A stretch of 64,000 nt of DNA from Streptomyces sp. PCS3-D2 (GTDB taxonomy: Bacteria > Actinomycetota > Actinomycetes > Streptomycetales > Streptomycetaceae), in NCBI RefSeq assembly GCF_000612545.2, contig NZ_CP097800.1, forward strand, positions 3,883,001 to 3,947,000, given 5' to 3'. The first letter of the stretch is position 1. Each line of letters opens with the position of its first letter. Shown here piece by piece: positions 27,822-37,148 of the stretch. The position numbers and the translations under genes are program-made. The notes below the pieces were generated by a model, which worked only from the letters and a program-made list of their open reading frames with translations, was not told the DNA's origin and did no database searches.

Positions 27822-28937
27822 TCAGTCCTGGGCCGGAGATCGGGGCGGGCTGACGGTCCTTCGGGGCTGCCTGCGCTGCGACGAGGTACGGATGATCAGC
27901 TCGGTCGGGACCACCTGTTCGACCGGACGTCCGGTGTCCACGCCCTCGATCGCGTCGATGAGCAGCTGGACGACGGCGGTGCCGATGCGGCGCGGCTTGA
28001 GGGACAGGGTGGTGATCGGCGGTTCGGTGTTGGCGTACACAGTGGACTCGCTGCAGCAGACGAGCAGCAGGTCCTCGGGGACGCGCAGGCCGTAGCGGCG
28101 GGCGGCGGCGAGCAGGTCGGTGCCGTTGGGGTCGAAGAGCCCGTAGACCGCGTCGGGGCGGTCCGGGCGGGCGAGCAGCCGGTCGGCGGCGACGGCGCCC
28201 GCGCACGGGTCGTGGGCGGGGTAGGACTCGTAGACCGGGTCCTGGCCGACGCGCTCGCACCAATTGAGGTACGCGGTGGTGGACAGGCGGGTGTAGGTGT
28301 CGGTGGTGGTGCCGGTCAGCAGGCCGATCCGGCGGGCGCCGGCGGCGGCGAGGTGGTCGAGGAGGCCGAGCACGGCGGCCTCGTGGTCGTTGTCGACCCA
28401 GGCGGTGACGGGCAGGGATCCGGCGGGCCGGCCGTCGGAGACCACGGGGAGGCCCTGGCGGACCAGCTCGGAGACGACGGGATCGTGGTCGGAGGGGTCG
28501 ATGACGACGGTGCCGTCGAGGGCGACGTTGGACCAGACGTCGTGGCGCGAGGTGGCGGGCAGGATGACGAGGGCGTAGCCGCGGGCGAGCGCCGCCGAGG
28601 TGGCGGCCCTGGCCATCTCGGCGAAGTAGGCGAACTCGGTGAAGGTGAAAGGTTCATCCCCGTAGGTCGTCACGGTCAGGCCGATGAGGCCGGACTTGCC
28701 GGTACGGAGGGTGCGGGCTGCGGCCGACGGGCGGTAGCCCAGCCGGTCGGCGACCTCGCGAACGTGGCGACGGGTGGCGTCGGGCAGCCGTCCCTTGCCA
28801 TTGAGCGCGTCGGAGACGGTCGTGATGGAGACGCCGGCCGCGGCGGCCACGTCCCTGATGCCGGCCCGGCCCTGTCGGCCGGCGGCCCGCCGGGTGGTCT
28901 CGGTCCGGCTCACCTGGTGCTTCCCTGCTGCTGTCAT
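27822..28937 (-). CDS. LacI-family transcriptional regulator
   Basis: A 371-residue repressor/activator. Residues about 27-82 hold the LacI helix-turn-helix and hinge helix (IRDVAAAAGVSITTVSDALNG, YRPSAAARTL). The remainder is a periplasmic-binding-protein-like effector domain (DGTVVIDPSDHDPVV, GLFDPNGTDLLAAAR) that usually senses a sugar. The ATG at 28937 is chosen because the HTH follows shortly; an ATG at 29003 overlaps a palindrome and is less likely. No sugar transporter is adjacent. The gene faces a divergent aminotransferase gene across 361 bp that contains two perfect palindromes, candidate operators. Confidence 0.88.
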   Translation of the reverse strand: MTAAGKHQVSRTETTRRAAGRQGRAGIRDVAAAAGVSITTVSDALNGKGRLPDATRRHVREVADRLGYRPSAAARTLRTGKSGLIGLTVTTYGDEPFTFTEFAYFAEMARAATSAALARGYALVILPATSRHDVWSNVALDGTVVIDPSDHDPVVSELVRQGLPVVSDGRPAGSLPVTAWVDNDHEAAVLGLLDHLAAAGARRIGLLTGTTTDTYTRLSTTAYLNWCERVGQDPVYESYPAHDPCAGAVAADRLLARPDRPDAVYGLFDPNGTDLLAAARRYGLRVPEDLLLVCCSESTVYANTEPPITTLSLKPRRIGTAVVQLLIDAIEGVDTGRPVEQVVPTELIIRTSSQRRQPRRTVSPPRSPAQD

Positions 28938-28977
28938 GGCGAGCCGATAGTAGGGCTCGGCGGGGGGCGCGGGCCGG

Positions 28978-28989
28978 GTGCATATGCAC
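28978..28989. promoter_or_regulatory. 12-bp palindrome upstream of the LacI-family gene
   Basis: Perfect palindrome GTGCATATGCAC, 41 bp before the start of the LacI-type gene. LacI regulators commonly bind such symmetric sites with a central CpG or TA step, so autoregulation is plausible. Confidence 0.4.
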
Positions 28990-29169
28990 GCGTTGACAGG
29001 CACGTTTCTGCATGGTTAGACACCCTCAATGACCTTGGAAATAAAGGCATTTCATGGCGTGGGTTGATGGTGGAGCCTGTCGGCGGGTCCGAGCATGCCA
29101 AACCGATGCGGTTGCGGCCCGATCGCAACTCACCTGCACGAGGGATGCGCGCCACGGCGCAGGCCACCG

Positions 29170-29191
29170 GCGCACGCATATATGCGTGCGC
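29170..29191. promoter_or_regulatory. 22-bp perfect palindrome upstream of the aminotransferase gene
   Basis: Each 11-base arm reads GCGCACGCATA; the centre is ATATAT. It shares the core GCATATNNGC-like pattern with the palindrome at 28978. The site sits 108 bp before the aminotransferase start, inside the 361-bp divergent gap, and may be an operator or a cruciform. The rest of the gap (28990-29169, 29192-29285) shows no other motif. Confidence 0.45.
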
Positions 29192-29298
29192 TCCCCCTCA
29201 TTCCAGGCGCCCCCATTCTCGGAAGGGCGGAATCCTCATAAGGTGAGCAGTATTGAGTCGACGGCGACGTCGTACGGGACGGTCGAGGAGGACCTGCG

Positions 29299-30378
29299 GT
29301 GAGCGAGAACAGCCCGAAGCTGCGCGCCGAGCTGGACGGCATTCCGACATACAAGCCCGGCAAGCCGGCTGCCGCGGGCGGGCCCGTCGCGTACAAGCTG
29401 TCCTCCAACGAGAACCCGTACCCGCCGCTGCCGGGGGTGCTGGAGAGCGCCGTCACGGCGGCCGGGGCCTTCAACCGGTACCCGGACATGGCATGCACCG
29501 GCCTGCTGAACGAGATCGCCGAGCGGTTCGGCGTGCCGGTCGAGCACGTGGCCACGGGCACCGGCTCGGTGGGCGTGGCCCAGTCGCTGATCCAGTCCAC
29601 GGCGGGCCCGGGTGACGAGGTCATGTACGCCTGGCGCTCCTTCGAGGCGTACCCGATCATCACGCAGATCTCGGGCGCGACCTCGGTGCAGGTGCCCCTC
29701 ACCGAGGGCGACGTGCACGACCTGGACGCCATGGCCGCGGCGATCACCGAGCGGACCCGGCTGATCTTCGTTTGCAATCCGAACAACCCCACGGGCACCG
29801 CAGTGCGCCGGGCCGAGCTGGAGCGGTTCCTGGACCGGGTGCCCTCGGACGTCCTGGTGGTCCTGGACGAGGCGTACCGCGAGTTCGTGCGCGACGCCGA
29901 CGTCCCGGACGGCATCGAGCTGTACCGCGACCGCCCCAATGTCGCGGTCCTGCGTACGTTCTCCAAGGCATACGGCCTCGCCGGCCTGCGGGTCGGCTTC
30001 GCGGTCGCGCACGAGCGGGTGGCGGCGGCGCTGCGCAAGACGGCGGTGCCCTTCGGGGTCAGCCAGCTCGCCCAGGACGCGGCGGTGGCCTCGCTGCGCG
30101 CCGAGGACGAGTTGATGGGCCGGGTCGGGGCACTGGTGGGCGAGCGGGCGCGGGTCCACGAGACGCTGCTGGCGCAGGGCTGGACCGTGCCGGACACGCA
30201 GGCGAACTTCGTGTGGCTGCGCCTCGGTGAGCGGACCGCGGACTTCGCGGCGGCCTGCGAGAAGGCCGGTGTGGTGGTCCGGCCCTTCGCGGGCGAGGGC
30301 CTGCGGGTCACGATCGGCGAGCCCGAGGCGAACGACCTCTTCCTGCACACGGCGGGGGAGTTCTTCAAGGAGCTCTAG
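29299..30378 (+). CDS. HisC-like / aromatic amino acid aminotransferase
   Basis: A 359-residue fold-type-I PLP aminotransferase. Recognisable are [13 protein letters not shown] (residues 32-44), [11 protein letters not shown] (near 157), [10 protein letters not shown] (near 195) and [15 protein letters not shown], where the Lys near residue 220 binds PLP. The family comprises histidinol-phosphate aminotransferases and the closely related phenylalanine/tyrosine enzymes. The gene is alone, not in a his operon, so it is more likely the aromatic (Pat-type) paralogue or a second HisC. The GTG at 29299 has GAGGAGG eight bases before it. Confidence 0.88.
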   Translation: MSENSPKLRAELDGIPTYKPGKPAAAGGPVAYKLSSNENPYPPLPGVLESAVTAAGAFNRYPDMACTGLLNEIAERFGVPVEHVATGTGSVGVAQSLIQSTAGPGDEVMYAWRSFEAYPIITQISGATSVQVPLTEGDVHDLDAMAAAITERTRLIFVCNPNNPTGTAVRRAELERFLDRVPSDVLVVLDEAYREFVRDADVPDGIELYRDRPNVAVLRTFSKAYGLAGLRVGFAVAHERVAAALRKTAVPFGVSQLAQDAAVASLRAEDELMGRVGALVGERARVHETLLAQGWTVPDTQANFVWLRLGERTADFAAACEKAGVVVRPFAGEGLRVTIGEPEANDLFLHTAGEFFKEL

Positions 30379-30401
30379 GCCCGGGGAGCACTGGGCTCTT
30401 C

Positions 30402-30770
30402 TCAGGCGAGTTCCACGCGGATGGGATCGCCATCGCGAACGGTGGACAGCAGGCGGGGGTCGCCGTCGAACGAGCCGAGCACGTTGCACGGACTCGCCAG
30501 GCGGCTCTCGCCTCCGCGTGAGATGGGCGTCGGACCGTAGGGCAGCGCCAGGGCGTCGCCCTCGGTCCAGAACGCGACGGTGCCGGGCTCGACGACCTGC
30601 TGGGCGTCGTCTTCCAGAGCCACGGAGACGCCCGTGTCGAAGTAGACCTCCTCGCCCCACGTATGCGCGGAGGCGGAGATCGGGAGGGCCTCGGCGAGCG
30701 CCTTGCCGGTCGGGGTCTCGTCGAGGGTTGCGGTGAGCTGGCCGGCAGGCCAGGAGATTCGAATCTGCAT
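30402..30770 (-). CDS. cyclophilin-like-fold protein of unknown function
   Basis: A 122-residue protein, MQIRISWPAGQLTATLDETP.... It contains TGKALAEALPISASAHTWGEEVYFDTG and FWTEGDALALPYGPTPIS blocks (broken here), which match the small bacterial cyclophilin-like family (TM1367 type). That family has the fold but not the known prolyl-isomerase active site. No enzyme activity is established. A symmetric element (ATTCAACA...TGTTGAAT) begins eight bases upstream of its ATG and probably controls it. It diverges from cydA. Confidence 0.82.
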   Translation of the reverse strand: MQIRISWPAGQLTATLDETPTGKALAEALPISASAHTWGEEVYFDTGVSVALEDDAQQVVEPGTVAFWTEGDALALPYGPTPISRGGESRLASPCNVLGSFDGDPRLLSTVRDGDPIRVELA

Positions 30771-30777
30771 GAGCCGA

Positions 30778-30796
30778 ATTCAACAATCTGTTGAAT
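30778..30796. promoter_or_regulatory. operator-like inverted repeat at the cyclophilin-like gene
   Basis: ATTCAACA-ATC-TGTTGAAT, 8-bp arms with a 3-bp spacer, ending 8 bp from the start codon. The pattern looks like a MarR- or GntR-type operator. The A/T content is high for this genome. Confidence 0.5.
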
Positions 30797-30860
30797 GGAT
30801 TGGCTAGAGGGGCACCCCAGGTGAAGCTGGCCGAAAGGTGTGCGTCATAATGCTTGTGAA

Positions 30861-30876
30861 TGTGAACGCGTTCACA
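30861..30876. promoter_or_regulatory. Rex operator (ROP) upstream of cydA
   Basis: Perfect palindrome TGTGAACGCGTTCACA, which equals the Rex operator consensus. It overlaps a second, wider repeat (CTTGTGAA at 30853 with TTCACAAG at 30871). Rex senses NADH/NAD+ and represses cydABCD in S. coelicolor until oxygen is limiting. The site is 84 bp before the cydA start. Confidence 0.95.
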
Positions 30877-30959
30877 AGCGTGTCTGCTTCCTCCCGGAAT
30901 GGGCGTGCTTGGGAGGCGGGCTTCCCCTGTGACCACGGCGATGCGAAGGAGACGAGGAC

Positions 30960-32465
30960 GTGGACCTGGCTCTGGCGCCAGAAACCCTGGCGCGATGGCA
31001 GTTCGGCATCACCACCGTCTATCACTTCCTCTTCGTGCCCTTGACGATCTCGCTCGCCGCGCTCACGGCCGGCCTGCAGACCGCTTGGGTGCGCACCGAG
31101 AAGGAGAAGTACCTCAGAGCCACCAAGTTCTGGGGAAAGCTCTTCTTGATCAATATCGCGATGGGTGTCGTCACCGGCATCGTCCAGGAGTTCCAGTTCG
31201 GTATGAACTGGTCCGACTACTCGCGGTTCGTGGGTGACATCTTCGGTGCCCCCCTCGCCTTCGAGGCGTTGATCGCCTTCTTCTTCGAGTCCACCTTCAT
31301 CGGACTGTGGATCTTCGGCTGGGACAAGCTGCCCAAGAAGATCCACCTGGCCTGCATCTGGATGGTGTCCATCGGCACCGTCCTGTCCGCCTACTTCATC
31401 CTGGCGGCGAACTCCTGGATGCAGCACCCGGTCGGCTACCGGATCAACGAGGAACGAGGTCGGGCGGAGCTCACCGATTTCTGGCTGGTGCTCACCCAGA
31501 ACACCGCGCTCACCCAGTTCTTCCACACCATCACGGCCGCCTTCCTCGTCGGCGGCGCGTTCATGGCCGGCATCTCCGCCTACCATCTGGCGCGCAAGAA
31601 GCACATCCCCGTGATGCGCAGCTCGCTGCGTCTGGGACTCGTGGTCCTGATCATCGCCGGCCTGGGCACCGCGATCAGCGGTGACCTGCTCGGCAAGGTC
31701 ATGTTCAAGCAGCAGCCCATGAAGATGGCCGCCGCCGAGGCCCTCTGGGACGGTGAGGCGCCCGCGCCCTTCTCCGTCTTCGCCTACGGCGACGTCGAAA
31801 AGGGCCACAACAAGGTGGCCATCGAGATCCCGGGCCTGCTGTCCTTCCTGGCCAACGACGACTTCACCTCGTTCGTCCCGGGCATCAACGACGTCAACAA
31901 GGCCGAGCAGGAGAAGTTCGGGCCCGGCGACTACCGGCCCAACATCCCGGTCGCCTACTGGGGCTTCCGCTGGATGATCGGCTTCGGTATGGCCTCGCTC
32001 GGCGTGGGTGTGCTGGGACTCTGGCTGACCCGCAAGAAGTTCCTGCTGCCGCCCGGTCTGCGCACCGGGGAGGACGAGGTTCCGAACCTGGTGCTCTTCA
32101 AGAAGGCGCTGAGCCCCAGAATCGGCAACCTCTACTGGATCGTCGCCCTGTGGACCACGGGCTTCCCGCTCATCGCCAGCTCCTGGGGCTGGATCTTCAC
32201 CGAGATGGGCCGCCAGCCGTGGGTGGTCTACGGAGTCCTGCGCACCCGCGACGCGGTCTCGCCGCACGTCTCCCAGGCCGAGGTGCTCACCTCGATGATC
32301 GGCTTCACCCTGCTCTATGCGGTGCTGGCCGTGATCGAGGTCAGGCTCCTGGTCAAGTACGTCAAGCTCGGCCCGCCCGAGCTCACCGAGGCCGACCTCA
32401 ACCCGCCCGCCAAGATCGGCGGGGACGACAAGAACCCCGACCGGCCGATGGCCTTCTCGTACTGA
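30960..32465 (+). CDS. cydA: cytochrome bd ubiquinol oxidase subunit I
   Basis: A 501-residue integral membrane protein with about nine spans. It carries the heme b558, b595 and d sites of the bd-type terminal oxidase, which reduces oxygen to water without proton pumping. Landmarks are ARWQFGITTVYHFLFVPLTI (residues 10-29, with the first heme His), the GRQPW motif near residue 416 and the conserved Q-loop region between. The GTG at 30960 follows GAAGGAGACGAGGAC. Spacing of 18 bp to cydB and the upstream Rex site indicate a redox-regulated cydABCD operon. Confidence 0.97.
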   Translation: MDLALAPETLARWQFGITTVYHFLFVPLTISLAALTAGLQTAWVRTEKEKYLRATKFWGKLFLINIAMGVVTGIVQEFQFGMNWSDYSRFVGDIFGAPLAFEALIAFFFESTFIGLWIFGWDKLPKKIHLACIWMVSIGTVLSAYFILAANSWMQHPVGYRINEERGRAELTDFWLVLTQNTALTQFFHTITAAFLVGGAFMAGISAYHLARKKHIPVMRSSLRLGLVVLIIAGLGTAISGDLLGKVMFKQQPMKMAAAEALWDGEAPAPFSVFAYGDVEKGHNKVAIEIPGLLSFLANDDFTSFVPGINDVNKAEQEKFGPGDYRPNIPVAYWGFRWMIGFGMASLGVGVLGLWLTRKKFLLPPGLRTGEDEVPNLVLFKKALSPRIGNLYWIVALWTTGFPLIASSWGWIFTEMGRQPWVVYGVLRTRDAVSPHVSQAEVLTSMIGFTLLYAVLAVIEVRLLVKYVKLGPPELTEADLNPPAKIGGDDKNPDRPMAFSY

Positions 32466-32483
32466 GGCTGAGGAGAACGCACC

Positions 32484-33485
32484 ATGGAGCTCCACGACGT
32501 CTGGTTCGTGCTGATCGCCGTTCTGTGGATCGGCTACTTCTTCCTGGAGGGCTTCGACTTCGGTATCGGCGTACTGACTAAGCTGCTCGCCCGCGACCGT
32601 ACGGAGAAGCGGGTCCTGATCAACACGATCGGCCCGGTGTGGGACGGCAACGAAGTGTGGCTGCTCACGGCGGGCGGCGCGACCTTCGCCGCCTTTCCCG
32701 ACTGGTACGCCACCCTCTTCTCCGGCTTCTACCTGCCTCTGCTGCTCATCCTGGTCTGTCTGATCATCCGCGGTGTGGCCTTCGAGTACCGGCACAAGCG
32801 CCCCGAAGAGCGCTGGCAGGCCAACTGGGAACACGCGATCTTCTGGACCTCGCTGATTCCCGCCTTCCTGTGGGGTGTGGCCTTCGCCAACATCGTGCGG
32901 GGAGTGAAGATCGACGAGAACAAGGAGTACGTCGGCAGCTTCCTCGACCTGCTCAACGTCTACTCGCTCCTCGGCGGTCTGGTGACCCTCACGCTGTTCA
33001 CCTTCCACGGCGCGGTCTTCGCCTCGCTCAAGACCGTCGGCGACATCCGGGACCGGGCGCGCAGGACGGCGACCGTGCTGGGTCTCGTCACCGCCGTGCT
33101 GGCTCTGGCCTTCCTCCTCTGGACGCAGGTCTCGCTCGGCGACGTGAAGAGCCTGATCGCGATGGCCGTGGCGGTGCTTGCCCTGCTCGGCGCGCTCGGC
33201 TCCAACCTGGCGGGCCGCGAGGGCTGGTCGTTCGCCTTGTCCGGGATCACCATCGCGGCCGCCGTCGCGATGCTCTTCCTGACGCTCTTCCCGAACGTGA
33301 TGCCCTCCTCGCTCGATCCGGCCTGGAGCCTTACGGTCGCCAACGCATCGTCCAGCCCGTACACGCTGAAGATCATGACCTGGTGTGCCGCCGTGGCCAC
33401 CCCGCTCGTGCTGCTCTACCAGGGCTGGACGTACTGGGTGTTCCGCAAGCGGATCGGGACGCAGCACATCGCCGACGCGCACTGA
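32484..33485 (+). CDS. cydB: cytochrome bd ubiquinol oxidase subunit II
   Basis: A 333-residue membrane protein with eight or nine spans, MELHDVWFVLIAVLWIGYFF.... The family-typical LEGFDFGIGVL appears at residues 23-33 and GPVWDGNEVWLL near 53. It pairs with CydA to form the oxidase. It starts 18 bp after cydA with GAGGAGA, and the operon continues with cydCD after 81 bp. Confidence 0.97.
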   Translation: MELHDVWFVLIAVLWIGYFFLEGFDFGIGVLTKLLARDRTEKRVLINTIGPVWDGNEVWLLTAGGATFAAFPDWYATLFSGFYLPLLLILVCLIIRGVAFEYRHKRPEERWQANWEHAIFWTSLIPAFLWGVAFANIVRGVKIDENKEYVGSFLDLLNVYSLLGGLVTLTLFTFHGAVFASLKTVGDIRDRARRTATVLGLVTAVLALAFLLWTQVSLGDVKSLIAMAVAVLALLGALGSNLAGREGWSFALSGITIAAAVAMLFLTLFPNVMPSSLDPAWSLTVANASSSPYTLKIMTWCAAVATPLVLLYQGWTYWVFRKRIGTQHIADAH

Positions 33486-33559
33486 GCGCAGGCCGGTGGA
33501 CGCGTCCGCGTCCTCGCGCCACCTGACCCGCCGGCCCGACCGGCCCTCCCCCGGAGGAT

Positions 33560-33573
33560 GTTTCACGTGAAAC
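33560..33573. other. parS site (ParB binding) inside the cydCD start region
   Basis: Perfect GTTTCACGTGAAAC. Its central GTG (33567) is the most probable start codon of cydCD, because GGAGG at 33553 is nine bases before it. The site is therefore both a ParB site and translation-initiation sequence. Confidence 0.95.
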
Positions 33574-36500
33574 CGATCGACCCGCGCCTGCTCCGGTACG
33601 CCCGTTCCACCCGCCTCTTCCTGGGGGCGGTGGTGGCCCTGGGGCTGGCCGGGGCGGGGCTGGTCGTCGGTCAGGCGATGCTCATCGCCGAGATCGTGGT
33701 CGGAGCCTTCGAACGGGGCCTCGACGGCGCGGCACTCAGGGTGCCGCTCCTGCTCCTCGCGGCGGTGGCGCTGGGTCGCGCTCTGATCGCATGGCTCACG
33801 GAGCTGGCCGCGCACCGTGCCAGTGCGGCGGTCAAGTCGGAGCTGAGGCGCCGGCTGCTGGACCGGGCCGCCGAGCTCGGGCCCGGGCGCCCGGGCGGGC
33901 AGCGCACCGGATCGCTGGTGTCGCTGGCCACCCGGGGCGTGGACGCGCTCGACGACTACTTCTCCCGCTATCTGCCCCAGTTGGGGCTCGCGGTCGTGGT
34001 GCCGGTCGCGGTGCTCGCCCGCATCATCACCGAGGACTGGGTGTCGGCGGCCATCATCGTGGTCACGCTCCCCCTCATCCCGGTGTTCATGGTCCTCATC
34101 GGCATGGCCACCCAGACCCGGATGGACCGCCAGTGGCGGCTCCTGTCGCGGCTGTCGGGTCACTTCCTCGACGTGGTGGCCGGCCTTCCGACCCTGAAGG
34201 TCTTCGGCCGCGCCAAGGCTCAGGCCGAGTCGATCCGCAAGATCACCGACGACTACCGGCGGGCGACGATGCGGACGTTGCGCATTGCCTTCCTGTCGTC
34301 CTTCGCACTGGAACTGCTGGCGACCTTGTCGGTCGCGCTGGTGGCCGTGACGATCGGCATGCGACTGGTCCACGGCGAACTCGACCTCTATACCGGCCTG
34401 GTCATCCTGATCCTGGCGCCCGAGGCCTACCTGCCGCTGCGACAGGTAGGAGCCCAGTACCACGCGGCCGCAGAGGGGCTGGCGGCCGCCGAGGAGATCT
34501 TCGAGATCCTGGAGACCCCCGCCACCGGCCCGGTCGGTACGGCGGAGCTGCCGGACGGCGCTCCCCTGCGGATCGAGATCGACGGGCTCGCCGTTCGCTA
34601 CGAGGGTCGTGACGAGGACTCGCCGCGGCCCGTTTCGCTGGCCGTCAGACCGGGCGAGTGCGTGGCCCTCACCGGCCCGAGCGGGGCCGGCAAGTCCACG
34701 CTGCTCCAGGTGCTGCTGGGGTTCGTGCAGCCGACCGCCGGACGGGTGCGGATCGCGGGGGTGGACCTGGCTGAGCTGTCGCCTGAGCACTGGCGGCAGC
34801 GGATCGCCTGGGTGCCCCAACGTCCGCACCTCTTCGCCGGGACCGTCGCCGAGAACGTACGGCTGGCCCGCTCCGGGGCCCGTGACAGCGAGGTGACCGC
34901 CGCCCTGAAGGACGCCGGAGCCTGGGAGTTCGTCTCCGCCCTGCCGCGCGGTGCCGAGACCCTGCTGGGTGAGGGCGGCGCGGGTCTGTCCGCCGGGCAG
35001 CGGCAGCGGCTGGCGCTGGCTCGGGCTTTCCTGGCGGACCGGCCGGTGCTGCTGCTGGATGAGCCGACGGCGGCGCTGGACGGCGAGACCGAGGCCGGCA
35101 TCGTGGACGCGGTCCGGCGGCTCTCCGAGGGGCGGACGGTACTGCTGGTCGTGCACCGGCCGGCCCTGCTCGCCGTAGCGGACCGGGTGGTCCGCATGAC
35201 GTCCGGTTCCCTCCCCGACGGATCGGGCCCGCTCCCCCGCACCGTACGGCCCGCGGTGGCCGGCGAGGAGCCGGCCTCCGGTGGGCTTGGCCCCGACGCC
35301 GGGGAGTGGATCCTCGGGGCCGCTCCCGAGCGAGTGCGGCCCGGCGGGACCTCGTCCGATGCGGGGGAAGCCGATCCGCTGCGCCGGGTGCGGGCGGTGG
35401 CTCGGGCATGGCAGGGCCGGTTCAGACTGGGGCTGCTGCTCGGGGCGCTGGCCGTCGGCTGCAGCGTCGGCCTGATGGCCGTGTCGGGCTGGCTGATCTC
35501 AAGGGCCTCCGAACAGCCCCCCGTCCTCTACCTGATGGTGGCCGTCACCGCGACCCGCGCCTTCGGAATGGGCCGTGCTGTCTTCCGGTACGCCGAACGG
35601 CTCGTCTCGCACGACGCCGTCCTGCGGATGCTCGCCGACCTCAGGGTGTCGGTGTACCGCCGGCTGGGGCGCATCGCGCCCGCCGGGCTGCGCGAACACC
35701 GGCGCGGGGACCTGCTGGCCCGGCTGGTCGCCGACGCCGACGCGCTGCAGGACTACTGGTTGCGCTGGCTGCTGCCGGTCGGCACCGCCGTACTCGTCGG
35801 AACCGGGTCCGTCGCGTTCACCACCTGGCTGCTGCCCGAGGCGGGAGCCGTGCTCGCCGTCGGCCTCCTCGCTGCGGGAGTCGGGGTGCCGTTGGTCAGC
35901 GGTGCGTGCGCCCGTCGTGCTGAGCGCAGGCTCGCGCCGGCACGCGGTGAGCTCGCCACCCGGGTGGCCGATCTACTGACCGGCACCGCGGAACTCACCG
36001 TGGCCGGGGCGCTGGCGGACCGAAAGGGCCGGGTGCGGGAGAGCGACGGCGTGCTGACGCGCATCGCCGCGCGGGGCGCTGCCGCGGGCGGGCTGGGCGG
36101 CGGCCTGTCCGCCCTGGTCTGCGGGCTCACGGTGGTGGCCGCCGCGGCCGTCGCCGCGACCGCGGTCCACGACGGACGGCTGTCCGGGGTGGCCATGGCC
36201 GTCGCGGTGCTGACGCCCCTCGCCGCCTTCGAGGCGGTGACCGGACTCCCCCTCGCCGTCCAGTACCGCCAGCGGGTGCGCCGGAGCGCCGAACGGGTCT
36301 ACGAGGTCATCGACACTCCCGTGCCCGTCGCTGAGCCGGCGCAGCCTGCCGCGGCTCCCGCCTCGCCCTTCCCGGTCAGGCTCGCCGGGCTCTCCGCCCG
36401 CCACCCGGGGCAGGAGCGCGACGCGCTGCGGGGGTTGGACCTCACCCTGGAAGCAGGCCGCCGCATCGCGGTCGTCGGCCCCTCGGGCTCCGGCAAGACC

Positions 36501-37124
36501 ACACTGGCCCAGGTCATGCTCCGCTTCCTGGACCCGGCCGAGGGCTCCTACAGCCTGGGCGGCGCCGACGCGCGCACCCTCGACGGCGACGATGTACGGG
36601 CGCTCGTCGGCCTCTGTGCCCAGGACGCGCACCTCTTCGACAGCTCGGTCCGGGAGAACCTTCGGCTGGCCCGCACCGCGGCGAGTGAGGAGCAGCTGCG
36701 GGAAGCACTGGCCGCGGCCCGGCTGCTGGAGTGGGCGGAGGGACTGCCGGACGGGCTGGACACGCTGGTCGGCGAGCACGGTGAGCGGATCTCCGGCGGC
36801 CAGCGCCAACGCCTGGCCCTGGCCCGGGCGCTGCTTGCGGACTTTCCCGTACTGGTGCTCGACGAGCCGGCCGAGCACCTGGACCTGGCCACGGCGGACG
36901 CCTTGACCGCGGACCTGCTGGCGGCGACGGAGGGCCGCACCACCGTGCTGATCACGCACCGGCTGGCCGGCCTGGAGACGGTCGACGAGGTACTCGTGCT
37001 GGACGGCGGCGAGGTGGTGCAGCGCGGCGGGTACGCGGAGCTGGCCGCGGTCGAGGGGCCGCTGCGCCGGATGCTGGAGAGGGAGCGGGCCATGGACGGG
37101 ACTTTGGCCAACTTTCCCCTCTAA
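33567..37124 (+). CDS. cydCD: fused CydD-CydC ABC exporter for cytochrome bd assembly
   Basis: An 1185-residue fusion of two ABC half-transporters, each with six membrane spans followed by an ATPase. In E. coli CydDC exports cysteine/glutathione and is needed to assemble cytochrome bd. The first ATPase has Walker A GPSGAGKST (near 373) and signature LSAGQRQRLALARA; the second has GPSGSGKTT (near 970) and ISGGQRQRLALARA. Both Walker B motifs are intact (LLLDEPTAALD, LVLDEPAEHLD). The upstream ATG (33558) touches the GGAGG ribosome site, so the GTG at 33567, within parS, is preferred. A Pro/Gly-rich linker (near 545-610) joins the halves, a fusion typical of Streptomyces. Confidence 0.94.
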   Translation: MKPIDPRLLRYARSTRLFLGAVVALGLAGAGLVVGQAMLIAEIVVGAFERGLDGAALRVPLLLLAAVALGRALIAWLTELAAHRASAAVKSELRRRLLDRAAELGPGRPGGQRTGSLVSLATRGVDALDDYFSRYLPQLGLAVVVPVAVLARIITEDWVSAAIIVVTLPLIPVFMVLIGMATQTRMDRQWRLLSRLSGHFLDVVAGLPTLKVFGRAKAQAESIRKITDDYRRATMRTLRIAFLSSFALELLATLSVALVAVTIGMRLVHGELDLYTGLVILILAPEAYLPLRQVGAQYHAAAEGLAAAEEIFEILETPATGPVGTAELPDGAPLRIEIDGLAVRYEGRDEDSPRPVSLAVRPGECVALTGPSGAGKSTLLQVLLGFVQPTAGRVRIAGVDLAELSPEHWRQRIAWVPQRPHLFAGTVAENVRLARSGARDSEVTAALKDAGAWEFVSALPRGAETLLGEGGAGLSAGQRQRLALARAFLADRPVLLLDEPTAALDGETEAGIVDAVRRLSEGRTVLLVVHRPALLAVADRVVRMTSGSLPDGSGPLPRTVRPAVAGEEPASGGLGPDAGEWILGAAPERVRPGGTSSDAGEADPLRRVRAVARAWQGRFRLGLLLGALAVGCSVGLMAVSGWLISRASEQPPVLYLMVAVTATRAFGMGRAVFRYAERLVSHDAVLRMLADLRVSVYRRLGRIAPAGLREHRRGDLLARLVADADALQDYWLRWLLPVGTAVLVGTGSVAFTTWLLPEAGAVLAVGLLAAGVGVPLVSGACARRAERRLAPARGELATRVADLLTGTAELTVAGALADRKGRVRESDGVLTRIAARGAAAGGLGGGLSALVCGLTVVAAAAVAATAVHDGRLSGVAMAVAVLTPLAAFEAVTGLPLAVQYRQRVRRSAERVYEVIDTPVPVAEPAQPAAAPASPFPVRLAGLSARHPGQERDALRGLDLTLEAGRRIAVVGPSGSGKTTLAQVMLRFLDPAEGSYSLGGADARTLDGDDVRALVGLCAQDAHLFDSSVRENLRLARTAASEEQLREALAAARLLEWAEGLPDGLDTLVGEHGERISGGQRQRLALARALLADFPVLVLDEPAEHLDLATADALTADLLAATEGRTTVLITHRLAGLETVDEVLVLDGGEVVQRGGYAELAAVEGPLRRMLERERAMDGTLANFPL

Positions 37125-37148
37125 TGGGGACTAACTACTCTCAAGGGC

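Noticed and set aside
30804-35156. A 1450-codon open frame on the minus strand opposite cydA, cydB and cydCD
   Set aside because: It is rich in Glu, Asp, Gly and Gln with no recognisable domain, a typical shadow of GC-rich codons in the opposite frame. The plus-strand genes are unmistakable.
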